Part shown: one piece after another, positions 10,260 to 22,439 of the stretch
Layout: every line of letters begins with the position of its first letter
Numbering within the stretch: position 1 is the stretch's first letter
From: Ceratothoa steindachneri
Lineage: Eukaryota > Arthropoda > Malacostraca > Isopoda > Cymothoidae
Direction: 5' to 3'
NCBI GenBank assembly: GCA_963969495.1
Contig: OZ018330.1
Span: 44,756,894 to 44,820,893, forward strand
DNA: 64,000 nt
Position numbers and translations under genes: made by a program
The notes under the pieces: generated by a model
Seen by the model: only the letters and a program-made list of their open reading frames with translations
Database searches by the model: none
Told to the model about the DNA's origin: nothing

Positions 10260-11942
10260 TTCACGACGTATAGGTGAGAATGGGTGGAGGAAGTAAAAAA
10301 CCGGAAAACACTATGGAGTTCTCTATTAAAGTTTCGCCTATTGGCTTCTTCAGAATAGAATTGTAGGAGAAAGAGTGGATCGCTCTCTATATACGTGTCC
10401 GATGCCATCCCGGATCACTGCTGCTCGTCATCCTTCGGCTTCTCTGGTTGATTTCTTCGGACCTTGACCTTTTCGCTTCGTTTTTGATGAGCCGCGCCTT
10501 CCCATTGCACAGCCGAAAGAATCCGTCCCGGTGCTTGGTTGATCTGTCGGAGATAATATGTGCGGCTTTAATTTTCCTTCTCTCTCTTTTCGCTAAACCC
10601 TTGTGAATTATTTTAATCCCACTCTAATTAGGCAAATGGCCGGATTCATCGACATGTACTACTATGGCGTTTGATGTCCTATGCGCTCTAATGCTCGTTG
10701 ACCCTAGTCCTAATGTCTCTAGCTGATTCACCATAGTAACTGAAGTCGCATCCGTCACAGGGTATTCGATAAATAATACCCTTATCCGTTTTTGCCGTCG
10801 AATTTTTGTGCTTTACTAACTCTTTAATTCTAGTCCTCCCGGAGTTGGCTACCAAAATACCAGCCTTCTTCAGAGACCTATTCAATATTCTTGCCGCCAT
10901 AGAGTATGGAGAAGACATGTACCTGACCCCTTCTAATCCCTTTGTGGGGGTTCATTACCTTCGACCGCCTCTGTGAGCCTAACCGTTTTACTCCTCTCCG
11001 CTATTTTTATTGCTTTATGCCGCAATTTTATCGAAAGGCCCTCTGGGTATTTTAGTCTCATGAAAGCTTTCTTGATGTATTCAAATTCATCGTTTAAAAA
11101 GGTTTTGCTGCAAATGCGAATAGCCCTTAAATAGAACCCAATAACTACCCCTGACTTCGTTTTTTTACTGTGTCCAGAAAGAAAATTAATAAAATCGTTC
11201 TTATTCGTGGGTTTTCTGTACACAGGGAACTCTGCCCTACCACTATCACTATGGATCAACGTGTCCAGGAAGGGAATTTTATGGGGTTTTTCCTCTTCCA
11301 CGGTAAATTGTATATCCTCATCCATCTCGTTTAACGGCTCCAATTTCTCGCTTATATTGGTATTCGCTGTAATTATGGCCAGGACATCGTCTATGTGTCT
11401 CCGCCAAAGGGAATCCCTTCCCATGACCCTCGTTAATTTTTCTGTCTCTGAAATCTGCATGAAAAAGCATGCCATAACGGCACTAAGAGGCGATCCCATG
11501 GCTAGTCCCCTGTGCTGTCTATATTCCTCTCCATCAAAGGTGAAAGCATCAAACCTTACACATAAAGATACTAAATTGATATAATTCCTCTTATTAATGG
11601 GTAGATCAGAGTCATTCATGTTGGCTACTGATTTCTTTACTGCTTCCAACGCGCCATCTACCGGGACATTAGTGAATTACGCTTTTACATCAAAACAAAC
11701 TAGTTTCTTTCCCTCGAGATTCACACCACATAATCTATCTTTTAAATCGGCTGAATTCTTTAAATGAGCTACACTGATCTTGCCCAACGCTTGAGATAAT
11801 GGCTTAGCCAATACCTTAGTAATCCTATGAGGAGCACTCCCCACCCATGAGGTGATCGGTCTAAGTGGGATGCCTTGCTTGTGTTTTTGGAAGCCCCCCT
11901 CATTTTGCGAGGTCTCGGATTTTCCTCAATGAAGTTGACTAG
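10257..11942 (-). pseudogene. Penelope-like element: RT and GIY-YIG endonuclease, 3' tail
   Basis: Minus strand. RT fingers: IPLRPITSWVGSAP, VAHLKNSADL, LVCFDVKA-stop-FTNVPVDGAL (11942-11650). Then an open frame 11649-10933: RQHRGLAMGSPLSAVMACFF, RRHIDDVLAI, IPFLDTLI, FPVYRKPTNKNDF. This is the full palm/thumb order of Penelope RT, but the catalytic Y-x-D-D Tyr is His (H-I-D-D). Downstream frame 10918-10688: GIIYRIPCDGCDFSYYGESA gives the GIY-YIG endonuclease with C-x2-C, then a shifted tail with HVDESGH. A 3' tail (KKPIGETLIENS frame) leads to the TA array at 10200. At least three frame breaks; the N-terminus is replaced by an inverted copy of itself. Confidence 0.85.
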
Positions 11943-11965
11943 CTTCTTACCCCTCTCCGTTTTTT

Positions 11966-12613
11966 CTAGTCAACCTCATTGAGGAAAATCCGAGACCTCC
12001 TAAAATGAGGGGGCTTCCAAAAACACACACGCAAGGCATCCCACTTAGACCGATCACTTCAGTCGTGGGGAGTACTCCTAGTAGGATTGCTAAGGTATTG
12101 TCCAAGCTATTATCCAAAGCGTTGAGCAAGATCAGTATAGCTCATTTCAAGAATTCAGCCGATTTAAAAAATAGATTATGTGGGGTGAATCTCGAGGGAA
12201 AGAAACTAGTTAGCCAAAAATTACATGCATTGTTAAAGAAATATTTTTGTCAAATAAAATTTCAAATTGCCTTTATAAACAAAATAAATACAAAATATTT
12301 CTTTAAAATAAAGGATCCGGTTCCAAAGAGTCTTAGGAGTTCAATAATATACTTATTTAAATGTCCTGGGTATTTCCATGGCAAATACATTGGAAGCTCC
12401 GTGAGAACTCTGAAGGCAAGATTCTCGTCTCATATGGGCATAAGTAATCGAAGTTGCAAAATACTTCAAACTAGAGAAAATTCGGCAATCAGAGATCACG
12501 CAATAAAATGTAAAAGTGATCTCTTCTCTAAAGAAGATTTCGAAATTTTAAATTCACATAGAAGCCCAATTACACTTCGAATCTTGGAAAAATTATATAT
12601 CAATGATCAATGA
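11966..12613 (+). pseudogene. Chimeric PLE ORF: inverted RT piece fused to another family's GIY-YIG
   Basis: From 11966 to about 12211 the plus strand is a diverged inverted copy of 11698-11942 (shared IPLRPITS and FKNSADLKNRLCGVNLEGKK readings). The open frame 12005-12613 then continues into a different family's module: FFKIKDPVPKSLRSSIIYLF, YIGSSVRTLKARFSSHMGIS and EDFEILNSHRSPITLRILEK. This is a GIY-YIG endonuclease like the one at 4380-4750. The frame is intact for 202 codons. The join lies near 12211-12240. Possibly template switching; as a protein it has no RT active site. Confidence 0.75.
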
Positions 12614-12676
12614 TGGTGTAAGTTAGAAATGTGTATGGATAGATATGAGAAGAAAGTTTGAAGGAGTGTATATAAG

Positions 12677-13352
12677 TATAGCAATGCTCTGTGGGCATTC
12701 CTATAATAAAAACCTCCTGGTAAACTTAAATCGTTCAATTATTTTACTTAACTTTTGTAAATAAAATCGTCCAATTATTTTACTTAACTTTTGTAAATTA
12801 AATCCTTCAATAATTTTACTTAACTTTTGTAAATTAAATCATAGTTTATGTACAACTTAATAATTAATTAATTCATTTATTTTACTTAACTTGTCAATTC
12901 ATTTAACGTACTACTGTTTCAAACATCATCTCTTAAAATTTCACATACAAACAAACAAACACGCTTTCAGCTCGACCTTCTGGAATACTATTCTCTCCCA
13001 TTCGACTCTCACCATCCTCCGTATAAAGCCCCCAATTCCGTTCATCGTAGTCACCATATTATTTAATATTTATTTCACGTACTTCATTTCTCTTCACATC
13101 TTGTTACTGTAAATCATATTTTACCATATCTTACATTGTATACCTAATCCAACTTATCTCATTGTACATTCGTTGATCCTATGAATATATTTATATTTGT
13201 TTAATTGTTTTTCTTAAAACCCAGTTCATTATTTCAAAATTTATTTCGCTTTCGTCTTAGGCCTAAAACAAATTTATGGTTATGGTTTTCGAAACGCTAT
13301 TTAGGCTGATTTATTAACAGAAAATAAATCCCATGAATAACCATATACTGTA
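12677..13352 (+). mobile_element. Solo LTR of a Gypsy family (676 bp)
   Basis: Starts TATAGCAATGC and ends ATACTGTA, flanked by TAAG at 12673-12676 and 13353-13356. Its sequence matches the 5' and 3' LTRs of the Gypsy element at 21860-24015 (shared GGGCATTCCTATAATAAAAA near the start and a long common 3' half). It has no TA array at the position where the other two LTRs do. Instead it has three tandem copies of a roughly 36-bp unit (CAATTATTTTACTTAAC...). Orientation is inferred from the element at 21860. Confidence 0.75.
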
Positions 13353-13549
13353 TAAGTATAAAAAGTGTGTACCAGGTTAACTAGCTAACTCTGTTTTTCT
13401 TGCGGTCGAATAACAGTTATCTTGGCTGTCTTATGTGGTAAAAGCTTTCAAGCTTTTGTTTTATTTTTCAGTGGTTCCAACTTTGACAGAGGACTCACCG
13501 CTTTTTCCTTTGTTTGTCCACTACGGATCTTTTTTTTTATAAATTAAAA

Positions 13550-14460
13550 TCATTTGTACATAATTTCAATGTACTTTTGGAGTTGGTTTCGGTAAAGGTC
13601 AGTATATTGCTGTAGCATCTCCTTTCTTTTGTACGAATCTTGGGTGATGTTGAGGCACGATTCTGGTCTGATTTTTATTTGTTCGGTAGTCAGTGCTTCG
13701 TAGACCTCTTCTCTCTGTGTAGTCTGCATCATAATCCCATTTATACTTTCCATCCATTATTCCTTTCATGATTTCCATTGAATTTATGAGTTTGGAAAGT
13801 GGGTTGGTTGAGGTCCCAAAAAGTCTTAAGTTGAGAGCCTGGCTTGAGCTGTGCATCATTGTAGCTGGTTCCATTTCGTCCTGTTCGTGGTCGTCGTCCA
13901 TTCTGGTAGGTGCCTGAATCGATTCATCTGATACTGGGGAAGATGTTACAGAAGGGCTATTATCAGGTTCCATAACTGCTTTTTTGTTTAACCTGGGGTC
14001 CCTTGAGGTGGTTCTAGATCTGTTCTCCACTGTGGTCATACTTTTGATCTGTGCCTGAAAAAGTTCGGCGGACGGGGGATTATCCGGGAACCACATTGGT
14101 TTCATCCCGTTGTTCGCTAACATGCGATTCGCTTCTGTTGCATAGTCCCTGGGCTTATCATGTTCGCGAAATGCGCATGGAGGATGACCATAATCAGGTC
14201 CGCTCTCATTCCGGGTTCTAATTGTAGCAAGGTCTTCTCTTGGCTCGATGCTTTTGTTGCTTGGGCGTAAGTGGTGTTGGCCTTTTCGTTTTTTTCTTCC
14301 ATTAATTGTTTCCTTTTTTCCGCGATGTGGGACTTTTTCATCGGGCAGGTCATAGACAGGGTACGATGGGGATTACCGCAGTTCAGGCATTTCTTTTGGT
14401 GTGCTATTGCATTCCTTCCAGGTGTGTTCTTCGCTATATCAAACAGCTCAACCCAGACTT
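13550..14460 (-). pseudogene. LINE ORF1 C-terminal part with zinc knuckle
   Basis: Reading down from about 14460: ELFDIAKNTPGRN, then KCLNCGNPHRTLSMTC followed by PMKKSHIAEKRKQLMEEK and TYAQATK. This is the terminal knuckle plus basic helix plus T-Y-A-x-A-T of gag-like ORF1 proteins of arthropod LINEs. A frame change near 14120 leads into a Ser/Pro/Asp-rich region (14123-13599) and a last small frame to 13550. No ORF2 follows, so the element is 3' truncated or rearranged. The knuckle spacing is CX2CX3HX6C. Confidence 0.65.
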
Positions 14461-14864
14461 ATATAGTGATTTGTCGTCGGTTCCTCTCCTACTTAACTAA
14501 ATTAAAAAGTCAATATATATAATAATATATATTTTTTAAATAGTTCAATATAAATATTAAATTCATAATCCTACTTATGAAATTTAAGTAATTTGTGGAG
14601 TTACTAACTAATTTAAATTTAAAAAAAACCCTGTTTTTTTTTTACTATAAATCTAAACTCTAAATTTAGAAATTTTTCAAACTAATTTTTCGTATTCAAA
14701 GCTAAAATTATCAATGTTATATTTGTACCTTTAGAATTGTGCTTTAGTATGTATTTTATAGGCCTAAGAAGATAACCGTATTATGGTCGAAACCTCGCCA
14801 CTAAATAAGTAAAAAAAATGTCAGCAGCAATTTTCCTTGCCTTGGAATTTCTGTTAAAAAATTT
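14461..14864. other. No gene recognised
   Basis: Very AT-rich stretch upstream of a TA array; I see no coding signal. Confidence 0.5.
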
Positions 14865-14881
14865 ATATATATATATATACT

Positions 14882-14968
<87 letters not shown>
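14865..14968. repeat. (TA)n array, about 104 bp, interrupted once
   Basis: TA dinucleotides with one ACTTG interruption near 14880. Confidence 0.97.
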
Positions 14969-14973
<5 letters not shown>

Positions 14974-15539
14974 CTCTTAAAATGCTTTTTAATATTATAA
15001 CTGCCTGTGTCCGTACTTTTCTAAGCGTCATTCTCTCATTCATGCCCTTGCTTCCATTCACAAAGGTTCGTTCATTCAAAGTGTTCCACAATTAAAGTCT
15101 ATCACTTGAGTACTGATATTTACATTTTATTACAGAACCCCATTTATCATACATTTGTTACCCTTTTAAATATCTTAAATATCATTCCTAAATTCACACA
15201 CATACACACACACACATTTTATATATATTAACATGTCAATCTCAAAAATAATGATTAAATTGAGTATTATACCTTAGCTGAAGTCCAAAAACTATAATTA
15301 ATATTTTTATGATGTTTAATATAGTTATTTTTTGTCAATGGTGTGTAAGATAACCATCATTTATATTTAATGACCTTTTATCAGACACCTCAGAGTGAAG
15401 AATTTAGGTTACCCCCCCCCCCTCCCCATCCCCTCTTCATTATTTTTACCCTGGATCAGCCGCTGACTTTTCGATATTATCTGAGTCAATAGGGACTGAT
15501 TGTAAACACGAACTAAATAAAATCGATAAAAGATAGCAC
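14969..15539. other. No gene recognised
   Basis: AT-rich. A C-run followed by a sequence ending GGATCAGCCGCTGA (15412-15466) resembles a DNA-transposon terminus but has no partner. Confidence 0.4.
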
Positions 15540-16165
15540 AACCGAAGAGAGCATTGTTAGAATATGAGAGATGCGGTAATGGTTACCTGTCTGGTGTAGT
15601 TTGTGCGTTCACGTCTCTGTAATCACCCACATCGCGAAATACACTAGGTGTATACCTCAGTACGATGTGAAGCGGAGTGGGACAAGGGAGAGTTGAAGGA
15701 CGAGCTTTGTAAGCATCCATCGGTAAATTAAACTCGTGCTTCATTGCCGAAAGTCTCTCTGAATCTAATATTCGCGGACGGGATAATACAAGTTCTCCTG
15801 CCCTTTCAATCCGATGTACCACTTTGTGTTTAATAGGCCTAACCTTCAAGGGTGAGAGGGTTAGCCCATGGAACTCTTTCAGAAAGCGTTCGAATTAGAG
15901 AGGTTGTACGTTATATAAGCTTGCGATTGCGAGAGTCAACCAAGCGCTCACAGGCGGAAAGGAAATCCAGACCCAATGTTGGTCATTCTAACTTGGCAAC
16001 AATGAAGATCCATTCAAAACACAACGGAGGCCGAGGGAAACTGGAAGTTTGTGCCTTTCACATGTCCTTATATCCGAGGAATGTGCGACTTTAAGAACCA
16101 AATTTTGGGAAAACAAGCTTTATCCGTTTGAGGCTCGGGTGACACTATATTCAGCACCAGTGCCA
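15540..16165 (-). pseudogene. Gypsy pol: protease to reverse transcriptase N-terminus
   Basis: Minus strand. Near 16165 LVGTGAEYSVTRAS resembles the retropepsin active site (normally D-T-G-A), with the catalytic Asp changed to Gly. FEWIFIVAK and LGLDFLSACERLVD follow in another frame (protease C-terminus, L-G-x-D-F-L). The open frame 15849-15583 encodes the start of Gypsy RT: HRIERAGELVLSRPRILDSE, AMKHEFNLPMDAYKARPS, TPLHIVLR and DYRDVNAQTTPDR, then TAA where the conserved Tyr of R-Y-P should be. RT palm, RNase H and integrase are absent. Here the order is classical PR-RT, unlike the element at 6.5-8.1 kb. Confidence 0.75.
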
Positions 16166-17088
16166 ACAAGATAAAAAAACCCCAGAAAGTTGGTCAAAAG
16201 TACGGAAGGGAAGACCAACCTGGAGCATTTAAAAGAGCTCATCAGGACCAAGGGTGAAATGAAAAGGCAACAGAGGAGATAGACCCTTTTACCACATGCA
16301 TTTTAGGTTTAAATTAAATAAATTGAAGGAATGGAGGGATTTGGAGCAATAGATTGAGAATGAGGATAGTGAGTGCGAAATGATTGTTGTGAAGATGAAA
16401 ATGGTGGATTAGGGTTAGGTGAAGGAGGTACTAGTTGTAAATATCCGCAATCCTGCAAACATTTGAAAGCTTGTACACCATATATGTTGTGGTATCAGCA
16501 CCAATTAGTTGGTTGGAGGAAAGTAACATTACGATAGGCAGGAAAATGAGAAGGACAAAATTGAGAAAAACAGCATTAAATAAATAATGGGAATAAAATG
16601 AGTAGTAATGTTCGCAAAGCTCTATACAATGTACAACATTACTGTCATATATACGCGGTACAAGTACGGACCCTTTGATTTATAGTGATGGAATTTAGAA
16701 GGGTAAGGATAGGCGGAATCAGGATGAGAAAAAATAATGCTGTGTCTAACTTTTTGTGCTGGAAAGAACGGTACCTGTCGCTCTGCCCTCCCTGCCCACA
16801 ATTCTGCTTTCGTCGTGTCACCTTCTGCAGTTTTATCTCATGTATTAAATTTTCAATCCTCTCTAACGCGACAGTAAAATCCAGCAGCGAAGGGCATGAA
16901 AATTGGCTACGTTCCGCCGGGTTGTCGGAAGATTTTGTCAGTACCCGAACCTACGAAATTGTGGCATTTGAATTTTGTGCAAGGTTATAAGGTACAGTGT
17001 CCCAATTCACATAAGGCATTATTATAAAGCTCGTAGGTTGCTTTAGTTATCTGTTCCTCATTATTGGGAAGTCATTAATATTAGGAGC
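16166..17088. other. No gene recognised
   Basis: AT-rich flank of the hAT element; short ORFs only, none recognised. Confidence 0.5.
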
Positions 17089-18000
17089 CTAATATACAGA
17101 GGTGGGAGGTCCGATTCGAAAGTCCGATTATCCGATTAATCGGACTCGCATTTTCGAATCGAATAATCGTATCGGACTAACCCCCGCCAAACGAATCGGT
17201 TAATCACAATCGGACTGCCGAAAATTTAGAGTGATTTGCGATTAATCCAGGTCGACATGTTCTTTGTTTTTTCGCAATAGCAGTTTCTTAATAAATTTTT
17301 CTATATTTTTCTTAAGTAAATATTTTTTCGTTTTATTTTATTCTATTCACACTTTCGTATTTTCTCTATAATATAATGTGTAAAATATCAGGATTAATTA
17401 TTAAATCATATATAATAAGAAGGTTATATTTTACAAGTATAAAGTAGGTATAATACGGGTTTAATTTTGGTTTTTCGTACGCGTCTCATATCGGTTAAGT
17501 GACGCGCCGCACAAGTTTAGAGCCAGTCGTCGTGAGAGCAAGCTGCTGCTGCGCTGCTCCCTTGCCATCACTTGTGAACGCTTAGAAGTAATCCTTCTGT
17601 TCTCCTTTTCCTGCTATTGCGGACCCCAACGGCAGTAAGTTGCACCATTAATATTTCCATTTAGTATTTCTATTTCGTTCTAATGGTATTCATATGATCA
17701 TATCTAGACTGTTAGTTTTCTAAAGTAACGATAAATCAAGCTTAAAGTTCATGAATTAGCCATTTCATACAAGTTTCATCATGTATTCTCGCCCACCGGC
17801 TTACTTGTGCGCACTTGCTTGTCGCTAGTTAGCATATATTTGTACATTCAACTTAGCATTTATTTGTGCGTTTCGCAATTTTGTTTCTAAATACTGAATT
17901 TTTGTACAGAATTTAGCGCGTGCAAAAGAAGTAGCCTTGTCGAGGACGGAATTTTATTCACACCTTTGATAGCGGACGAAGACGCGTCCGTTACATCTAG

Positions 18001-19306
18001 TATGGAGAGATTTCTGACCTCCCAGCCCAGGAACAGGAACGCCAGCGGCGCAAACTAGAAGTCCCTGGGCTCCCTGCACAGCGACCAGGCCGCGGCGGTC
18101 AACGACAACATCATAGGGGAGATGGCGTGGAGGACATCTTGACCCTTCCGCCTACGCGCAGCGAAAGCTGGATGTCGCTGGACTCGAACGAGTCGGCTGA
18201 GAGCAAAGCCTGCTGACCGAGATGCTTGACTTGGACAAGAGGAACAAGCTGAACCTGATCTGTCAGCGGCAGCACCTCCACACCCTGCCGCGCATCACGC
18301 AGGACGACGTGCAAACCTGGTCGGAGTACGTCAAGGTGACCGACCATTCGCCACCTGCCTAGACGTACTCCAGGGCGAGGAAAAGGCATACATGGGGTGC
18401 CTTCTCCACCACCTCCAGGTACTCAAAGACTTCCTGGAGGCGCTGTCGCGCGACGGCAGCCCTGTCCATGCCCAAAACCTGGTGGCCCACCTCCTCCACC
18501 AGCCTGGAACAAAGGGCTTTGATGGCAGGTTAGGCATATTATGATATTATTATTATTTATTATTATATTTTATCGCAGTGAGTTAAAACTTAATAAGTGA
18601 TTTTTTCTTCTTATATTATATTATTATTAAATGATTATAATCCTTGCTGGTCAAATGATTTATTTGAAATGAACTAAAATCAGTGTAATGAAATTTAATT
18701 TTTCAATTGACAAATCTGATATATTTTAAAATTTATTTTAAAACTTTTCTTCTACTGCAGGTTCAGCCACCTCTTTGTGGGCATGGACCTGTTGATGGCT
18801 ACGGCGCTGCACCCCCCACCACAAGCTCGCCATGGTCAGGGCCATCTGCAGGAGACAAAACAATGAGGTCTACTGCAACCTGGTGAGGGACAAGCTCATC
18901 AGGGACTTTCTCGCCCTCGTCCGGCCTGACGAGCACCTGGACCCTGTGCCCCAGCAGCGACCTCCGCCCGGCTCCAGCAGCACGGACTACCTGTTCGCCA
19001 TGGAGGATGGGCAGCAAGAGAAGAGCCTCGATGAGAAGGTCAGGGAAGAGGTCAACAACTGGTCGAGGAAGCCGCTGAGGGGGAACCCGGTGCTCTCCCC
19101 AATCTCTTCCCGCTCGAGTTCCGTGATGCTTGGGTAACACTCTTCCTCAAGTATAACACGCCGCTCCTGAGCTCCGCCTCGGTCGAGCGCGTGTTCAGCT
19201 ATGGGTCGGCCCTCTCTGCACCGAACTTCGAGGCCCTCGTCTTTATGAAGGGCAACCTCCACTTCCTCAAGAAGGCCCACAAGGTGGAGGAGGAAGACGA
19301 GGACTA
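18001..19306 (+). pseudogene. hAT transposase relic, two exons
   Basis: Exon 1 (to 18528) contains, through frameshifts, TEMLDLDKRNKLNL, EEKAYMGCLLHHLQVLKDFL and QNLVAHLL. After splicing it joins in frame to FSHLFVGMDLLMATALHP, then HKLAMVRAICRRQ. The end (19137-19306) encodes KYNTPLLSSASVERVFSYGS and APNFEALVFMKGNLHFLKK, the hAT dimerisation domain. Frame breaks lie near 18350, at a C-run at about 18815 and at a G-run near 19080. About 360 codons remain of a usual 600 or more, so the BED-finger N-terminus is missing. The indels at homopolymers could be decay or sequencing error. Confidence 0.85.
18529..18760 (+). other. Predicted spliceosomal intron in hAT transposase (232 bp)
   Basis: Donor GGCAG|GTTAGG, acceptor TTTTCTTCTACTGCAG|GTTC. 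Removing it joins GFDGR to FSHLFVG in frame within a conserved hAT block. It is strongly AT-rich compared with the GC-rich exons. Confidence 0.75.
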
Positions 19307-19670
19307 AGATGGCGTGCTTAGAGTAGAGTGGAAACTTTAAATATGAGGTATATATGGAACAAAGTTGTTAGTTAACCCTATCTTTTTTCTTAGAGAATAT
19401 ATTAGTATTATTGAGTGTATTTGTGTAATATGTACTGTATAGTTTATTTTTTTTGTTATTTTATATTTTAATTAAAATAAAATGTTTATTTTTTTATTTT
19501 GAAAGCTTGGTTTCTCTTTGTATTTGTTAGAAATGGCTTATTTAGGGAAAAAAAGCATTAAATTCACTTAGAAACATTGGAAATCGCTTAAAAACATTGA
19601 ATCGCTTTTGAAAATATCGAATCGCATTTAAAAAATTTAATCGAATCGGATAATCGCAAATCGGACTTAG

Positions 19671-20358
19671 ATTTAGGAACCCGAATCGGATAATCGAATT
19701 GGACTTGACGAGTTGGTGAATCGGTAATCGCTAATCGGACTTCAATTATTTTGAATCGCCCCTACCTCTGCTAATATATTCGTGTATCCAAACAATGAAT
19801 ATTTTCGTGAGTGGAGATTCAAATTGTTCATATTGAGCACCCTTGGCCCTGATGAGCAATCTTAAATGCTCCAGGAAACGCGTGGACAACGGTGGGCTAT
19901 TTGCTCTCTATTAAGTGGTTCCAATAAATCTTCTCCCTGTGACCTCCCAAATTCCATTCAGAAAGCCTCCTTCAACTCCCTTCATGCACCTATCGAGCAG
20001 AATGTCTCAAAAGAAGCATATAAATACTTATTAGTGAATTCGGTGTGATGTAGATAATACTCTCCTGATCGTTGAGTACGCGAGGATTCATTATTATTTC
20101 ACAAATTTCCAGCCACATGATTGGATTTGTGCTATCGAATGTGGGCAAGGATGGGGGGGGGGGTGCTCCGCGAATGCCCATCCTGTACGTAAGGTGGTGG
20201 TGGTGTATGCATGATCGATGCTAATGAACCGTTGCACAACGTAGCGATGATAAGTCTTGCTTGGGATATCGTCATTGCAGGTGTGATGACGGCAACGGTT
20301 AGTGTAACCATCGTGATCCTATCTGTGTTGTGATTGGTATTTATTACTTGTTGGTGAC
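19671..20358. repeat. Tandem duplication, copy 1 (688 bp)
   Basis: Holds the last 100 bp of the hAT element plus about 590 bp of right flank. Identical apart from small indels to 20359-21048. The junctions share the 10-bp sequence ATTTAGGAAC. Confidence 0.93.
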
Positions 20359-21048
20359 ATTTAGGAACCCGAATCGGATAATCGAATTGGAGGACTTGAC
20401 GAGTTGGTGAATCGGTAATCGCTAATCGGACTTCAATTATTTTGAATCGCCCCTACCTCTGCTAATATATTCGTGTATCCAAACAATGAATATTTTCGTG
20501 AGTGGAGATTCAAATTGTTCATATTGAGCACCCTTGGCCCTGATGAGCTCTCTTAAATGCTCCAGGAAACGCGTGGACAACGGTGGGCTATTTGCTCTCT
20601 ATTAAGTGGTTCCAATAAATCTTCTCCCTGTGACCTCCCAAATTCCATTCAGAAAGCCTCCTTCAACTCCCTTCATGCACCTATCGAGCAGAATGTCTCA
20701 AAAGAAGCATATAAATACTTATTAGTGAATTCGGTGTGATGTAGATAATACTCTCCTGATCGTTGAGTACGCGAGGATTCATTATTATTTCACAAATTTC
20801 CAGCCACATGATTGGATTTGTGCTATCGAATGTGGGCAAGGATGGGGGGGGGGGGGTGTGCTCCGCGAATGCCCATCCTGTACGTAAGGTGGTGTATGCA
20901 TGATCGATGCTAATGAACCGTTGCACAACGTAGCGATGATAAGTCTTGCTTGGGATATCGTCATTGCAGGTGTGATGAAGGCAACGGTTAGTGTAACCAT
21001 CGTGATCCTATCTGTGTTGTGATTGGTATTTATTACTTGTTGGTGACA
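20359..21048. repeat. Tandem duplication, copy 2
   Basis: Second copy; differs by a 3-bp GGA insertion near 20391, a G-run length change and a GGT-repeat length change. The 60-codon ORF starting at 19866 recurs unchanged at 20557, but it resembles nothing known. Confidence 0.93.
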
Positions 21049-21535
21049 TTATGAACGGTTATGAAAAGAATACAGAAAAAAAATGGAAAAGTGAGGATAG
21101 GCGGAAAATGGGAACAAATTTAAAATATGGAAAAAATTACGTATATGGGGATCAGAAAGTTAATGAAGAATTATATATTTAAAAAAAAATGTAAAACGGA
21201 AACAAAATTTCAAGGATGAGGATGATTTCCTTTCATTGAAAAAAATTTATGTGTGGTTGAGCACGCCTTGTCGATTTGAGGCAATTCGTTCCCAAGCTGC
21301 TCGGTCAAATATAGACACCAATTTGGGCGAAAAATTTCTTTAAATATTTTAACTAAACGAGAATTGTGTACCTAACTAGCCAAAATCCTTTGTTTAACTA
21401 ACTGACAAGACCCGTTCAAAACGTAAAGAAAGGAGAAAACAATTTAGGACAGTGATGCAAGCGGTGCTTAAACATTTTAAAAATACGCGATCCCTACGTG
21501 CGAAATAGAACTCTGAAAAAGGAGGCAACGAGGGG
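21049..21535. other. No gene recognised
   Basis: AT-rich left flank of the second hAT element. Confidence 0.5.
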
Positions 21536-21859
21536 AAAATTCCCAGAGTTGGGCGGTCCGCTACATTAGTCCGCTACTTGCGGACTCTTTAAATGGTAAC
21601 GGAAGCGGTTTCTATAAGAAGAAGTAATGAAATAGTGGAAGCAGCTTCTATAAGCAAAAAGTAGCGGCGTAGTGGGCAGCGGACTAAAAAAAATTAAAAC
21701 TGCTACCATTACCTATTTTACGTTACTTTACAATAAAACTGCTAATTTTAGATGTATTATACAGTAGTTTTCCTATCAATTTATTAAAAACCAGTGCAAA
21801 GCTGTTTAGGGGGCAACGCTTTATTTGTGCTTTACAATAAAAAAAGTAGTAATAACGGA

Positions 21860-22378
<519 letters not shown>

Positions 22379-22439
22379 ATCTACCCAGTCAATTATTTTC
22401 TTCCTCTGACTGGCCTATATACCTTTTCACCTCGATCCT

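Larger units (their letters stand above)
17097..19770 (+). mobile_element. hAT DNA transposon (2674 bp) with 8-bp target duplication
   Basis: Terminal inverted repeats CAGAGGTGGGAGG at the left and, inverted, CAGAGGTAGGGGCG at the right. The 8-bp duplication CTAATATA is exact at 17089-17096 and 19771-19778. Both ends carry many short subterminal copies of AATCGG/CCGATT, probably transposase-binding sites. The interior encodes a hAT transposase relic with an intron. Terminal sequence, duplication length and the C-terminal dimerisation motif all agree on hAT. Confidence 0.95.

Noticed and set aside
11207..11584. 125-codon plus-strand ORF
   Set aside because: Antisense shadow of the well-supported Penelope RT frame.
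19866..20739. 60-codon ORF repeated at 19866 and 20557 as a conserved small gene
   Set aside because: Identity comes from the tandem duplication, not selection; no known similarity.
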